A stretch of 43,090 bases of DNA from Lewinellaceae bacterium. GTDB lineage: Bacteria; Bacteroidota; Bacteroidia; Chitinophagales; Saprospiraceae. A program made the translations under genes and the position numbers. Location of the stretch: assembly GCA_947476195.1 (NCBI GenBank), contig CANJPT010000027.1, forward strand, positions 1 to 43,090, in the 5' to 3' direction. Positions 17,822 through 25,573 of the stretch are shown here, in pieces (the stretch's first letter is position 1; every line of letters starts with the position of its first letter). Under the pieces are notes generated by a model that worked only from the letters and a program-made list of their open reading frames with translations, searched no databases and had not been told where the DNA came from.

Positions 17822-17856
17822 AAAGCCTCAAAAGGAGTGATTCTTTTGAGGCTTTT
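17822..17856 (+). terminator. Terminator after yceI (convergent with trmB)
   Basis: A perfect 13-bp stem (17822-17834 with 17843-17855), 8-base loop, followed by TTCTTTTTT on the plus strand. It can serve yceI and, in reverse, trmB, which ends 6 bases away. Confidence 0.8.
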
Positions 17857-17861
17857 CTTTT

Positions 17862-18554
17862 TTATGAAATCTGAAACCGCACATACTTAATGGTTCTGCC
17901 GGCAGCAAGGTGGAAAGACTCATAAAGCGTCTGAATGGCAAGTTCAGGAATAGGTAGTGTAGCAGCGTAGATGTCCGAATTTTGGGCAATCAAGGTATTC
18001 CGATCGTCCTGTGCGATGGTATCAAGTGTAAATTGGTAGAAGTCAGGGTCATCGTGCTTCAGATGCACAAGCCCTCCCGTTTGAAGGAGCATGCGATATT
18101 TTTCAAGGAAGTAAGCTGACGTAAGTCGGCGGTTCTCTTTGCTGGCACGGGGAAAAGGATCGGGAAATGTGATCCAGATCTCGGCGATCTCACCAGGCGC
18201 AAAAAAATGATCAATAATCTCAATGCGCGTGCGCAAAAAAGCAACATTGGTCAATCCTTGATCCAGTGCAGTTTTGGCGCCCTTCCAAAGACGGTTCCCC
18301 TTTACATCCACGCCAATAAAGTTACGGTTGGGAAATTTCTGTGCCAAACCGACGGCATACTCTCCGCCGCCACAGGCCAATTCAAGTGTGATAGGGTTTT
18401 CGTTTTTGAAATGTTCTACAGCCCATCTCCCCTTAAGGTCAATAGGGACCATATCAGCCCTTACGAGTTGGGGCTGCTGGACATCGTAGCACTCATAAAC
18501 ATTAGGAAAGGAGAGTACTTCTGCGAATTTGCGTAGTTTGTTCTTTCTAGCCAC
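17862..18554 (-). CDS. trmB: tRNA (guanine-N7-)-methyltransferase TrmB
   Basis: 230 aa. The SAM-binding motif LELACGGGEYAVGLA (about residues 58-72), FIGVDVKGNRLWKGA (98-112) and the TrmB hallmark IWITFPDPFPRAS (about 136-148) are clear. The enzyme methylates G46 in the tRNA variable loop. Transcribed opposite to dtd; the two start codons are about 107 bases apart. Confidence 0.94.
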   Translation of the reverse strand: MARKNKLRKFAEVLSFPNVYECYDVQQPQLVRADMVPIDLKGRWAVEHFKNENPITLELACGGGEYAVGLAQKFPNRNFIGVDVKGNRLWKGAKTALDQGLTNVAFLRTRIEIIDHFFAPGEIAEIWITFPDPFPRASKENRRLTSAYFLEKYRMLLQTGGLVHLKHDDPDFYQFTLDTIAQDDRNTLIAQNSDIYAATLPIPELAIQTLYESFHLAAGRTIKYVRFQIS

Positions 18555-18626
18555 GGGTATCTGCTAAAATTTTTAGGTCTAATGATTGATTTATCTTTCG
18601 TTGCGGCCAAAGGTGCGAAGACTTGA

Positions 18627-18634
18627 TATTTTTG
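18627..18634 (+). promoter_or_regulatory. -7 element of the dtd-gpmI promoter
   Basis: TATTTTTG matches TAnnTTTG, ending 26 bases before the dtd ATG. A TTG at 18601-18603 is a possible -33 with a slightly long 23-bp gap. Its position rules out a translation start at the upstream ATG 18586. Confidence 0.45.
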
Positions 18635-18660
18635 CAGCAAAAAATCCCAGTCCATTCCAT

Positions 18661-19113
18661 ATGCGTACCGTTATTCAACGAGTTTCTCAGGCATCTGTCA
18701 CCATTAATGGCATTGAAAAAGCACGCATTGGCCAGGGTCTGCTCATTTTACTTGGTATTGAGGCCGAAGACACCGAAGTGGATATCGACTGGCTTTGCAA
18801 AAAAATTGTAGCACTTCGTATCTTCTCCGACGAGGCCGGACTGATGAACCTTTCGGTACAGGATATCAAGGGTGAAATAATCGTGGTGAGCCAATTTACG
18901 CTCTTTGCAAGCACTAAAAAAGGCAACAGACCTTCCTTCATCCGTTCAGCACGGCCAGAAACAGCCATTCCACTATACGAGAAATTTGTAGAAATACTCC
19001 GACAGGAATCTTCCCAATCCGTACAAACAGGTGAATTTGGAGCCGACATGAAAGTATCTTTGCTGAATGATGGACCGGTAACGATCTTGATGGATTCAAA
19101 AAACAAACAATGA
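18661..19113 (+). CDS. dtd: D-aminoacyl-tRNA deacylase
   Basis: 150 aa from MRTVIQRVSQASVTI, the standard family start. Conserved active-site motifs VVSQFTLFAST (SQxTL, about residues 79-89) and NDGPVTILMDS (GPVT, about 137-147) are present. It hydrolyses D-aminoacyl (and glycyl) tRNAs to keep translation homochiral. It overlaps gpmI by 4 bases (ATGA), indicating an operon and translational coupling. Confidence 0.96.
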   Translation: MRTVIQRVSQASVTINGIEKARIGQGLLILLGIEAEDTEVDIDWLCKKIVALRIFSDEAGLMNLSVQDIKGEIIVVSQFTLFASTKKGNRPSFIRSARPETAIPLYEKFVEILRQESSQSVQTGEFGADMKVSLLNDGPVTILMDSKNKQ

Positions 19114-20630
19114 CAAAAAAAGCATTCCTACTCATACTCGATGGCTGGGGTATCGGCCAAAAACATAATGCTGATGCTATTTTTCAGGCCAATACTCCGT
19201 ATTTCGATAGCCTTTGGGCAAAGTATCCGCACAACACACTCGTCACACACGGGGAGGACGTGGGATTGCCTGACGGGCAAATGGGCAATTCAGAAGTAGG
19301 TCACCTCAATATTGGTGCCGGGCGAATCGTATGGCAAGAACTTGCCCGGATCAACAAAGCCGTACGCGAGGGGGAATTGCACGAAAATAAAACTTTGCTG
19401 GATGCACTTGCGCATGCCAAAGTCCAGGGTAAAACTGTCCACTTCATGGGGCTTGTCAGCGATGGCGGAGTACACTCACACATCGAGCACCTGAAGGCAC
19501 TCTGCGATATCGCTACCGAACAGGGTTGCCCTAAGGTCCTGGTCCACGCATTTACGGATGGGCGGGACTGTGATCCAAAAAGTGGCGCTGCATTCATTGA
19601 AGACTTGCTTCAACACATTAAAGGACGGTATATTGAACTGGCTACTGTTATTGGACGGTATTACGCTATGGATCGGGATAAGCGTTGGGAACGCGTCAAA
19701 CTTGCCTATGATCTGTTGATAAATGGTGTAGGCGAGGAAGTAGCGGATTTCCCCGATGCCATTCGCAAAAGTTATGAGGCGGGTGTAAGTGATGAGTTTT
19801 TGAAACCTATGATCATGAAAGGCCAAAGTTCAAGGATCAGTAAGGACGATGTAGTGATTTGCTTTAATTTTCGCACTGACCGTTGCCGCGAGATCACGGA
19901 AGTGCTGACACAACAGGATGTGCCGGACTTTGAGATGAAAAAGCTGGAACTTTACTTTGTCACCATGACCCGTTATGATCATGATTTTAAAAATGTGCGG
20001 GTAATGTTCGAGAAAGACGATGTTCAGATGACCCTGGGTGAAGTATTGGAACGTGCTGGAAAGACCCAGGTACGCATTGCTGAAACGGAAAAGTACCCGC
20101 ATGTCACGTTTTTCTTTTCCGGCGGGCGAGAAGAACCTTTTATTGGAGAGCGTCGAATCATGATCCCTTCAGCGAAAGTAGCCACCTACGATCTTCAACC
20201 TGAAATGAGTGCGGAAGGGATAACGCAGGCTATCCTGAGTGACATACAGGAAAATACGCCAGATTTTATCTGCCTTAATTTTGCAAATACAGATATGGTA
20301 GGCCACACAGGTGTATTCAGTGCTGCCATGAAAGCAGCTGAAGCTGTTGACAAATGCCTTAGTCGTATTGTGCCACTTGCCCTTGAGAAAGGCTATGCCT
20401 GCATCATAATTGCAGATCATGGCAACTCAGATTACCTGATCAATGAAGATGGTACACCCAATACGGCCCATACTAAAAACCCGGTGCCCTGCATACTGGT
20501 CAGCCCCTATCTGAAAGGCAATGAACACTTATCAGATGGCCGTTTGGCCGATATTGCACCAACATTGCTGGCATTAATGGACGTTTCAAAAGGCCGTGAA
20601 ATGACTGGTCGAAATTTGATCATCTCCTGA
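19110..20630 (+). CDS. gpmI: 2,3-bisphosphoglycerate-independent phosphoglycerate mutase
   Basis: 506 aa, normal for the enzyme. Metal and substrate motifs are intact: LILDGWGIG (Asp ligand), MGNSEVGHLNIGAGR with the phosphoserine nucleophile (about residues 57-71), VHAFTDGRDCDPKSG, and IIADHGNSDYLI near the C-terminus. It interconverts 3- and 2-phosphoglycerate with Mn2+. Second gene of the dtd-gpmI pair. It converges with porT, leaving 13 bases between stops. Confidence 0.96.
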   Translation: MTKKAFLLILDGWGIGQKHNADAIFQANTPYFDSLWAKYPHNTLVTHGEDVGLPDGQMGNSEVGHLNIGAGRIVWQELARINKAVREGELHENKTLLDALAHAKVQGKTVHFMGLVSDGGVHSHIEHLKALCDIATEQGCPKVLVHAFTDGRDCDPKSGAAFIEDLLQHIKGRYIELATVIGRYYAMDRDKRWERVKLAYDLLINGVGEEVADFPDAIRKSYEAGVSDEFLKPMIMKGQSSRISKDDVVICFNFRTDRCREITEVLTQQDVPDFEMKKLELYFVTMTRYDHDFKNVRVMFEKDDVQMTLGEVLERAGKTQVRIAETEKYPHVTFFFSGGREEPFIGERRIMIPSAKVATYDLQPEMSAEGITQAILSDIQENTPDFICLNFANTDMVGHTGVFSAAMKAAEAVDKCLSRIVPLALEKGYACIIIADHGNSDYLINEDGTPNTAHTKNPVPCILVSPYLKGNEHLSDGRLADIAPTLLALMDVSKGREMTGRNLIIS

Positions 20631-20643
20631 GCATTTTAATAGC

Positions 20644-21477
20644 CTACCCTTCGAAGTGCAGTGAGATCGTAAAGGTGCGACTCAATACTTTTTCCAACAC
20701 AGTACTCTGCTCCAGGCGGTCGTCGTAAATCAGTGCATTATTTAGTCCCTGAGAAACTTTGAGTTCAGGCGAGAAGATGAAATAAGGGAAGAATAACTGG
20801 ATGCCAGCACCGTATTCCACTTGAAAATCAGTGGGCGCAATTTTAACCAGGCCTGCTGCCTGTCGCGTTCGGGAATCACTGGCTACGTCGAATGAATATT
20901 TAACACCGCCAATGACAAATAGGCGAAAATCGTGGTATGGTGCAGATTTATAGCGCACGTGGAAGGGTAATTCTACTAAAACTGCCTCAATAGGCCGGCT
21001 GACAATACGTCCATTTTGGTTGGCCGGAGCATATTTGATTGTATGTTCTGTGAACGACAAGGTTGGCAGAAAGCGGAGGTCAAAGTATTCTCCTACTTTA
21101 AGGTTGGAAACGATACCCAGGTTGAAACCAGGCCCTGTCACCGATTCAGAACTCGCAAAGGAGTCGTTTCGGATAAAATCCTTAGAATGATAAATGCGGT
21201 AATCACTCGCATTATAACCGAGTGTGATACCGAAATAGTAGTTTTTTTGCTGAAAATCAAGATAATTCAGGTTTTTTCCCTGATTAAATTGAGCGCAAGC
21301 ATCAAAATGCAAGAAGCAAAATGCAAGAAGCAAAATGCAATTTACAAGAGGCCGCTTGCAAGTGGTAATGGACAAGAGGCCAAAAAGAGCCGCTTGTTCC
21401 TTGTCTGTTGCATTTTGCTTCTTGCTTCTAGTATTTTGCAAATTAGCGATTATTTCGTGGCAGTGTAGATAGAACAT
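20644..21477 (-). CDS. porT: PorT-like outer membrane beta-barrel protein (T9SS)
   Basis: 277 aa from ATG 21477; an ATG at 21501 and a TTG at 21375 (243 aa) are alternatives. The mature part is a small beta-barrel: NYYFGITLGYNASDYRIYHS, FDLRFLPTLSFTEHTIKY, VEYGAGIQLFFPYFIFSPEL. Location directly after ubiE is the conserved PorT context; PorT is needed for Type IX secretion in Porphyromonas. A hydrophobic signal-peptide core (NCILLLAFCFLHFDACA) lies far from the ATG starts. The TTG at 21375 would place it properly, about 12 residues in. This core is encoded within an interspersed inverted repeat (21309-21425). Both ATG starts lie inside the end of ubiE. Confidence 0.8.
   Translation of the reverse strand: MFYLHCHEIIANLQNTRSKKQNATDKEQAALFGLLSITTCKRPLVNCILLLAFCFLHFDACAQFNQGKNLNYLDFQQKNYYFGITLGYNASDYRIYHSKDFIRNDSFASSESVTGPGFNLGIVSNLKVGEYFDLRFLPTLSFTEHTIKYAPANQNGRIVSRPIEAVLVELPFHVRYKSAPYHDFRLFVIGGVKYSFDVASDSRTRQAAGLVKIAPTDFQVEYGAGIQLFFPYFIFSPELKVSQGLNNALIYDDRLEQSTVLEKVLSRTFTISLHFEG
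21309..21425. repeat. Inverted and tandem repeat element overlapping the porT 5' end
   Basis: GCAAGAAGCAAAATGCAA occurs at 21309-21326 and again at 21323-21340 (14-bp period). Its exact inverse TTGCATTTTGCTTCTTGC lies at 21408-21425, an 18-bp perfect inverted repeat. Inner segments also recur: ACAAGAGGCC is seen twice, around 21344 and 21372. It has the look of a multicopy palindromic intergenic repeat, here inside the porT reading frame. Confidence 0.75.
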
Positions 21478-22184
21478 ATTCCAAGCGTTAGTCGTTCGCA
21501 TATAGGATTTTGAAAACTGGTCTTCGTGAGTATATCTGTGAATTGTTTGCCTTCGGGAAAAACCTGTACACTCTCAAAAAGATAAGTGTAGGCACGCATA
21601 TCACGACTTGTCAAACGCCCAATAAGGGGCAAAACGTATTTGAAGTAGGTATTATAGAGCTGTTTAATTGGAAAAACATATGGTTTGGAAAATTCTAACA
21701 CCACGATTCTGCCGCCAGGGCGTAAGACGCGGTACATTTCGGAAAGGCCTTTTTCCAGGTTTTCAAAATTGCGCACTCCAAAAGCCACGGTTACAGCGTC
21801 GAAAGAACAATCGTCAAATCGGAGCTGCTCACAGTCGCCTGTTTCAAGGCTGACAATATTGGAAAGGCCCTGTTCTGCAATTTTCCCCCTTCCGAGTTCC
21901 AACATTTGATTGGCAATATCTATGCCGACTACCCGCTGAGGTTTCAAATTTTTCGCCATCAGAATTGCCACATCTGCGGTGCCGGTTGCCACATCCAGAA
22001 TTTCAGCGGGTTGAGTGGGTTTCAGATGGCTGATGGCGCGTTTTCGCCACGATACGTCAACACCCAGCGAAAGCATTCGGTTGAGCAGATCGTACCGGGG
22101 CGCAATGCGGTCGAACATTTGCTCCACTTCAGCTTTTTTGCCTGCATTGGAGCCATAGGGCGTGACGATAATTTCTTCTTTCAT
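21450..22184 (-). CDS. ubiE: Demethylmenaquinone/ubiquinone C-methyltransferase
   Basis: 244 aa. SAM-binding motif ILDVATGTADVAILMA (about residues 62-77), the family segments FDRIAPRYDLLNRMLSLGVD and VLRPGGRIVVLEFSKP, and a typical C-terminal GICSIYTATK are present. In Bacteroidota, which use menaquinone, it acts as MenG, the last methylation of menaquinone synthesis. Its 3' end overlaps the longer possible porT starts. A -7 element lies just upstream at 22199-22206. Confidence 0.95.
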   Translation of the reverse strand: MKEEIIVTPYGSNAGKKAEVEQMFDRIAPRYDLLNRMLSLGVDVSWRKRAISHLKPTQPAEILDVATGTADVAILMAKNLKPQRVVGIDIANQMLELGRGKIAEQGLSNIVSLETGDCEQLRFDDCSFDAVTVAFGVRNFENLEKGLSEMYRVLRPGGRIVVLEFSKPYVFPIKQLYNTYFKYVLPLIGRLTSRDMRAYTYLFESVQVFPEGKQFTDILTKTSFQNPICERLTLGICSIYTATK

Positions 22185-22198
22185 AAAAAGATTAGGTG

Positions 22199-22206
22199 CA
22201 AAAGTA
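22199..22206 (-). promoter_or_regulatory. -7 element of the ubiE-porT promoter
   Basis: Minus strand TACTTTTG matches TAnnTTTG; a start near 22192 gives a leader of under 10 nt to the ATG at 22184. No -33 box is obvious. Confidence 0.4.
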
Positions 22207-22238
22207 ACGATCTGGGTTGGATTGCAGGGTAGTTGATA

Positions 22239-23369
22239 CTACAACTTGATGTTCTCTACAATCTCCAGTCCGTAACCAATAAAACCCGTTCGGGGTTTTG
22301 GATGATTGGTAAGTAAGCGTATTTTATGAATGTCAAGTTCGCGCAGAATCTGAGCGCCTACGCCAAAATCTTTTTTCCCAATAGCCGTGTGGAGTTCAAA
22401 ACGATCCGTATTCCCCTCGTCTACCAATTGTTTATAGTGCTGAAGCTTGGCCAATAAATTAGCCTTATCACCTTGGCGAAGGTACAAAAAAGCCCCCTTT
22501 TCGGCTTCTTGAATGATTTTAAGCGCAGAAGAGATCTGAGTACCGTAATCAGACAGGAGTGAGCCAAGTATACCACCGGTCTCTGACCAGGAGTGGACAC
22601 GCACCAGTACGGGTTCGTCCTCCTTCCAGCTTCCTTTTTTTAGCACCAGGTGTGTATCGTTGCTTGCGATATCCGTAAAGACTATGGCTTGAAAGTCACC
22701 ATAGATCGTTTTCATTGGAATCTCCATTTCTTTGCGCACCAGGCGTTCAGTGCGCATCCGGTAGGCCACGAGGTCATCAATTGAAATGATTTTCAACCCA
22801 TGTTCTTTCGCTACCTCCACCAATTGCGGGAGGCGCGCCATAGAACCATCTGCGTTCAGTATTTCGACCAATACCCCAATCGGTGCAAGCCCAGCCAGGC
22901 GTGCCAGGTCTACCGCAGCTTCTGTGTGTCCGGTACGGCGCAGGACTCCGCCGGTTTTGGCTCGTAGTGGAAAAATATGACCCGGGCGGGCATAATCACT
23001 TGGTTTTGCGTCCACGTTTGTGAGCCAACGGTTTCCGGTTGCGCGGTCGTACGTAGAGATCCCGGTGCTACAACCCTGTCCGATCAGATCAATTGAGACC
23101 GTAAAGGCTGTTTCATGGAGCGCAGTATTGCTGTTCACCATTAGGTCGAGACCCAGCTCGTCGGCGCGTTTTTCTTCAAGCGGGGTACAAATGAGTCCCC
23201 GTCCGTAGGTTGCCATGAAATTGATCACTTCTGGAGTGATGGTCTCCGCTGCGCAAATAAAATCGCCCTCATTCTCCCGGTCTTCATCATCTACGACAAT
23301 GATAACCCTTCCGGCGCGGATCTCAGCAATGGCCTCCTCTATGGTATTAAGTTGAAATTGGTCTGGCAT
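22239..23369 (-). CDS. ribB: RibBA-type protein: DHBP synthase with degenerate GTP cyclohydrolase II domain
   Basis: 376 aa from the ATG at 23369 (MPDQFQLNTIEEAIAEI); an in-frame start at 23414 is less likely. The N-terminal DHBP synthase half is intact: VIIVVDDEDRENEGDFICAA, HETAFTVSIDLIGQG and GHIFPLRAKTGGVLRRTGHTE in separate motifs. It makes 3,4-dihydroxy-2-butanone 4-phosphate for riboflavin. The C-terminal half has the GCHII outline, but the zinc-ligand region reads HSWSETGGILGSLLSDYG (about residues 257-274) where active enzymes have three Cys (HSxC...RCDCG). The RQEGRGIGL motif is also lost (RQGDKANLL). GTP cyclohydrolase activity is therefore unlikely. Confidence 0.92.
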   Translation of the reverse strand: MPDQFQLNTIEEAIAEIRAGRVIIVVDDEDRENEGDFICAAETITPEVINFMATYGRGLICTPLEEKRADELGLDLMVNSNTALHETAFTVSIDLIGQGCSTGISTYDRATGNRWLTNVDAKPSDYARPGHIFPLRAKTGGVLRRTGHTEAAVDLARLAGLAPIGVLVEILNADGSMARLPQLVEVAKEHGLKIISIDDLVAYRMRTERLVRKEMEIPMKTIYGDFQAIVFTDIASNDTHLVLKKGSWKEDEPVLVRVHSWSETGGILGSLLSDYGTQISSALKIIQEAEKGAFLYLRQGDKANLLAKLQHYKQLVDEGNTDRFELHTAIGKKDFGVGAQILRELDIHKIRLLTNHPKPRTGFIGYGLEIVENIKL

Positions 23370-23400
23370 GACATGGAAGTAGTGGGTGGATGGTATAGAA

Positions 23401-23432
23401 GAGGCCGAACCCACAACTGCAGGATCGGCCTC
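23401..23432. terminator. Hairpin between hemD and ribBA
   Basis: GAGGCCGA (23401-23408) pairs with TCGGCCTC (23425-23432) around a 16-base loop. It lies downstream of hemD and upstream of ribBA, both on the minus strand. The T-run is weak, so it may be a terminator or an mRNA processing structure. No conserved FMN riboswitch features are seen. Confidence 0.4.
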
Positions 23433-23451
23433 TCCGCTTTTTTAAAAAGAC

Positions 23452-24240
23452 TTAATTCTTATTGGCTACCTTCAGATAGGTCTCCAAAGCCACTGCAATC
23501 GAAGGAGCCTCAGGCGTTCCGGCCTGAATATTCACGTTCATTCCGCGATCTGTCACAGCTTTCAAGGCCGCAGTTCCAAAAACACAGATCCGGCGATCTT
23601 CCTGTTTGAACTCCGGAAATTGCTCGAACATAGACTTGATCTCGTTGGCCGAAAAGAATGCAATGATGTCGTACTTGATGTCTTTCAGACTTGTAAGGTC
23701 GTTGTTTACCGTACGGTACATTACAGCTTCTTGAAGGGGTACTTTCATTTCCTTAAAAAAGCGTGTTACCTCCGGATTCCCCTGATCGCCGCAAGGGAGG
23801 TAAAACTTTTCCTCTTTGTTGCGAAGAATGTATGATTTCAAGTCAAGTACTGACTTGGTACCATTAAAAACTTTGCGTTTACGGAAATTGATAAACTTCT
23901 GCAGGTAGTTGGCAATAGCCTCTGTTGCGCAGAAGTACTTGGTTTCATCCGACATTTTGATGCGCATTTCAGCACATAGCCGGAAGAAGTGATCGACAGC
24001 GTTTTTACTGGTGAAAAGAATTGCAGAGTAATCGTTGGGGTACACGCGGTTCTTGCGATACTCCTTTTCTGTGAGACCCTCCACGGCCACAAAGGGAACA
24101 AAGTCGATGTGAACACCAAACCGCTTTTCAATTTCGTCGTAAGCAGTTCTCACAGCCGGTTGGCCCTGTGAGACAAGGATGTTCTGGACTTTGTGTGGGG
24201 AGGATTCCTGAACAAGTGCAGCACTAGCAGTTGCAGACAT
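23452..24240 (-). CDS. hemD: Uroporphyrinogen-III synthase
   Basis: 262 aa. HemD is poorly conserved, but the pattern fits: ILVSQGQPAVRTAYDEIEKR, FVPFVAVEGLTEKEYRK, YSAILFTSKNAVDHFFRLC, and the second domain IAFFSANEIKSMFEQFPEF and ICVFGTAALKAVTDRGMNV. It closes the linear tetrapyrrole to uroporphyrinogen III for haem. The neighbouring DUF4271 gene upstream, same strand, is a conserved Bacteroidota pairing that supports the call. Confidence 0.9.
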   Translation of the reverse strand: MSATASAALVQESSPHKVQNILVSQGQPAVRTAYDEIEKRFGVHIDFVPFVAVEGLTEKEYRKNRVYPNDYSAILFTSKNAVDHFFRLCAEMRIKMSDETKYFCATEAIANYLQKFINFRKRKVFNGTKSVLDLKSYILRNKEEKFYLPCGDQGNPEVTRFFKEMKVPLQEAVMYRTVNNDLTSLKDIKYDIIAFFSANEIKSMFEQFPEFKQEDRRICVFGTAALKAVTDRGMNVNIQAGTPEAPSIAVALETYLKVANKN

Positions 24241-24350
24241 TCGGGAGTGTTTTTTTTGTGAAATTTGTGTAAATTTGAATGGTTTGCAAGATTGAAAAGC
24301 CTTGCATTAATGCATTCTGAAAAGAAAAAGTTTAGCAAAAACCAAACCTT

Positions 24351-25256
24351 TTAGGTTATCTGCATTAGCGCAAGTTTTACAAGCAGCAATACAGGGGCAA
24401 TTTCGACCGTGCAAAAGTACAACAAAAAGTGAATTGGACTCTGCGTTAAAAATTTAGCTCCAATTGAACTTGCCCTCAAACTTCGGTAAGCATAAAAAAT
24501 AGCCACTAAACCCAGCATCCATGATACCAGTAGCAGCTGTTGACTGCCCGCCTTCGCAGAAAACGCGATAAATAAATTGAAAGGCACGAGGAAGAGTCCC
24601 AAAACGCAATTGAAGATTACAATTAGAAAATTATACTTGCGCACTTCGACCTCAAAGGGGAAAAGGGTCCCAATTATCCTAAGCAACAGGTGTTTGAAAA
24701 GAAAAACAACAGCAGCACCAATCAAACAAATAAGCAAGAATGGGAGGTTATTGAAAGCCTCTTGTTGAAAAACACGGGTCACTAAGAATGTAAAAATCCC
24801 TGCGTTGAATAAAAAATTGCCGTAAAGAAGAAAATAAGGTGTGTTCCCTACAAAGCCAGCTGCTTCACGTTGGGCTACAGCAAAGCCGTTGTCGTTGAGG
24901 AAACCTCCCCAGGCTTTACCCACCGCCGTTCGGTTCGAGGCCACTGAAAATGTCAGGAAAGCAAACGCCGCCAACAACAAAAGAGCCATTACTCCTCCTG
25001 AAAGCCCCCCCCCTCGGGGAAGCACCGAAAAAGGGTTAAAGGCTATTGGCTTGTACTCAGCGAAGGTTTCTGCTGAAAGAGGCGCCTGATGAGACACCAC
25101 ATCAAAAGGATTGGCCAGTGGAAGGGAGATGCCTTCCGCAGCAAGTACCTCTTTGGGCAAGCGGTGTAAAAGTTCGAAAGGATTGGCTGCATTCTGACTT
25201 TGCAACAGGGTACAAAAGCCCAAGAATATCAGCGAAAAAAAGGTCGTTCGAAACAT
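24351..25256 (-). CDS. DUF4271 multi-pass membrane protein
   Basis: 301 aa. Starts with a signal-like hydrophobic segment (MFRTTFFSLIFLGFCTLLQS) and has about 7 further membrane segments in residues 85-300 (GVMALLLLAAFAFLTFSVA, FLLICLIGAAVVFLF, FLIVIFNCVLGLFLVPFNLF, LLVSWMLGLVAIFYAY). Function is unknown. It lies upstream of hemD on the same strand, as in many Bacteroidota. A -7 element lies only 5 bases before the ATG, implying a leaderless transcript. Confidence 0.88.
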   Translation of the reverse strand: MFRTTFFSLIFLGFCTLLQSQNAANPFELLHRLPKEVLAAEGISLPLANPFDVVSHQAPLSAETFAEYKPIAFNPFSVLPRGGGLSGGVMALLLLAAFAFLTFSVASNRTAVGKAWGGFLNDNGFAVAQREAAGFVGNTPYFLLYGNFLFNAGIFTFLVTRVFQQEAFNNLPFLLICLIGAAVVFLFKHLLLRIIGTLFPFEVEVRKYNFLIVIFNCVLGLFLVPFNLFIAFSAKAGSQQLLLVSWMLGLVAIFYAYRSLRASSIGAKFLTQSPIHFLLYFCTVEIAPVLLLVKLALMQIT

Positions 25257-25260
25257 GCCG

Positions 25261-25268
25261 CAAAGTTA
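25261..25268 (-). promoter_or_regulatory. -7 element abutting the DUF4271 start codon
   Basis: Minus strand TAACTTTG, matching TAnnTTTG, ends 5 bases before the ATG (25254-25256). A normal start site would fall on or next to the A of ATG. Confidence 0.5.
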
Positions 25269-25327
25269 CGCGAATGATTTTTGAAAAAAAATTCTAAGCT
25301 GACTTCCCTGTTTGATAAAATCGCGCT

Positions 25328-25335
25328 TATCTTTG
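25328..25335 (+). promoter_or_regulatory. -7 element of the tRNA-Phe promoter
   Basis: TATCTTTG, then CG, matches TAnnTTTG and lies 23 bases before the tRNA. The same TTATCTTTGC string precedes tRNA-Lys. No -33 TTTG at the usual distance. Confidence 0.5.
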
Positions 25336-25358
25336 CGTCCGCTTTTCAATTAAGGCTT

Positions 25359-25434
25359 GGTGCCTTAGCTCAGATGGTAGAGCAATGGACTGAAAATCCA
25401 TGTGTCCCCGGTTCGATTCCGGGAGGCACCACCA
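25359..25434 (+). tRNA. tRNA-Phe (anticodon GAA)
   Basis: Cloverleaf is clear: acceptor GGTGCCT pairs with AGGCACC, D-arm GCTC...GAGC, anticodon stem ATGGA/TCCAT with loop CTGAAAA (anticodon GAA), T-arm CCCCGGTTCGATTCCGGG. Mature body 25359-25431 (73 nt) with CCA encoded at 25432-25434. A rho-independent terminator follows directly. Confidence 0.97.
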
Positions 25435-25435
25435 G

Positions 25436-25472
25436 AAATCCCGGAGATCGCAAGATCCCGGGATTTTATTTT
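25436..25472 (+). terminator. Terminator of tRNA-Phe
   Basis: Stem AAATCCCGG (25436-25444) with CCGGGATTT (25458-25466), inner GATC/GATC pair, one bulged A, and a GCAA (GNRA-type) tetraloop at 25450-25453, followed by a T-rich run. Confidence 0.85.
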
Positions 25473-25573
25473 TTAGCCTTAAAGGCATTGGGTCTTGGAA
25501 CAGAGACTCCTTAAGCAAAAACAATATCCAACTTTCAATTGTCTAATGTCTGAAAGTTCAACATCCAATCTCC

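Noticed and set aside
23370-23451. FMN riboswitch before ribBA
   Set aside because: The space is too short and shows only a simple hairpin, with none of the conserved FMN-aptamer segments.
25530-25558. 8-bp inverted pair AACTTTCA/TGAAAGTT before lpxK
   Set aside because: Short arms with a 13-base loop; expected often by chance in AT-rich DNA and no T-run follows.
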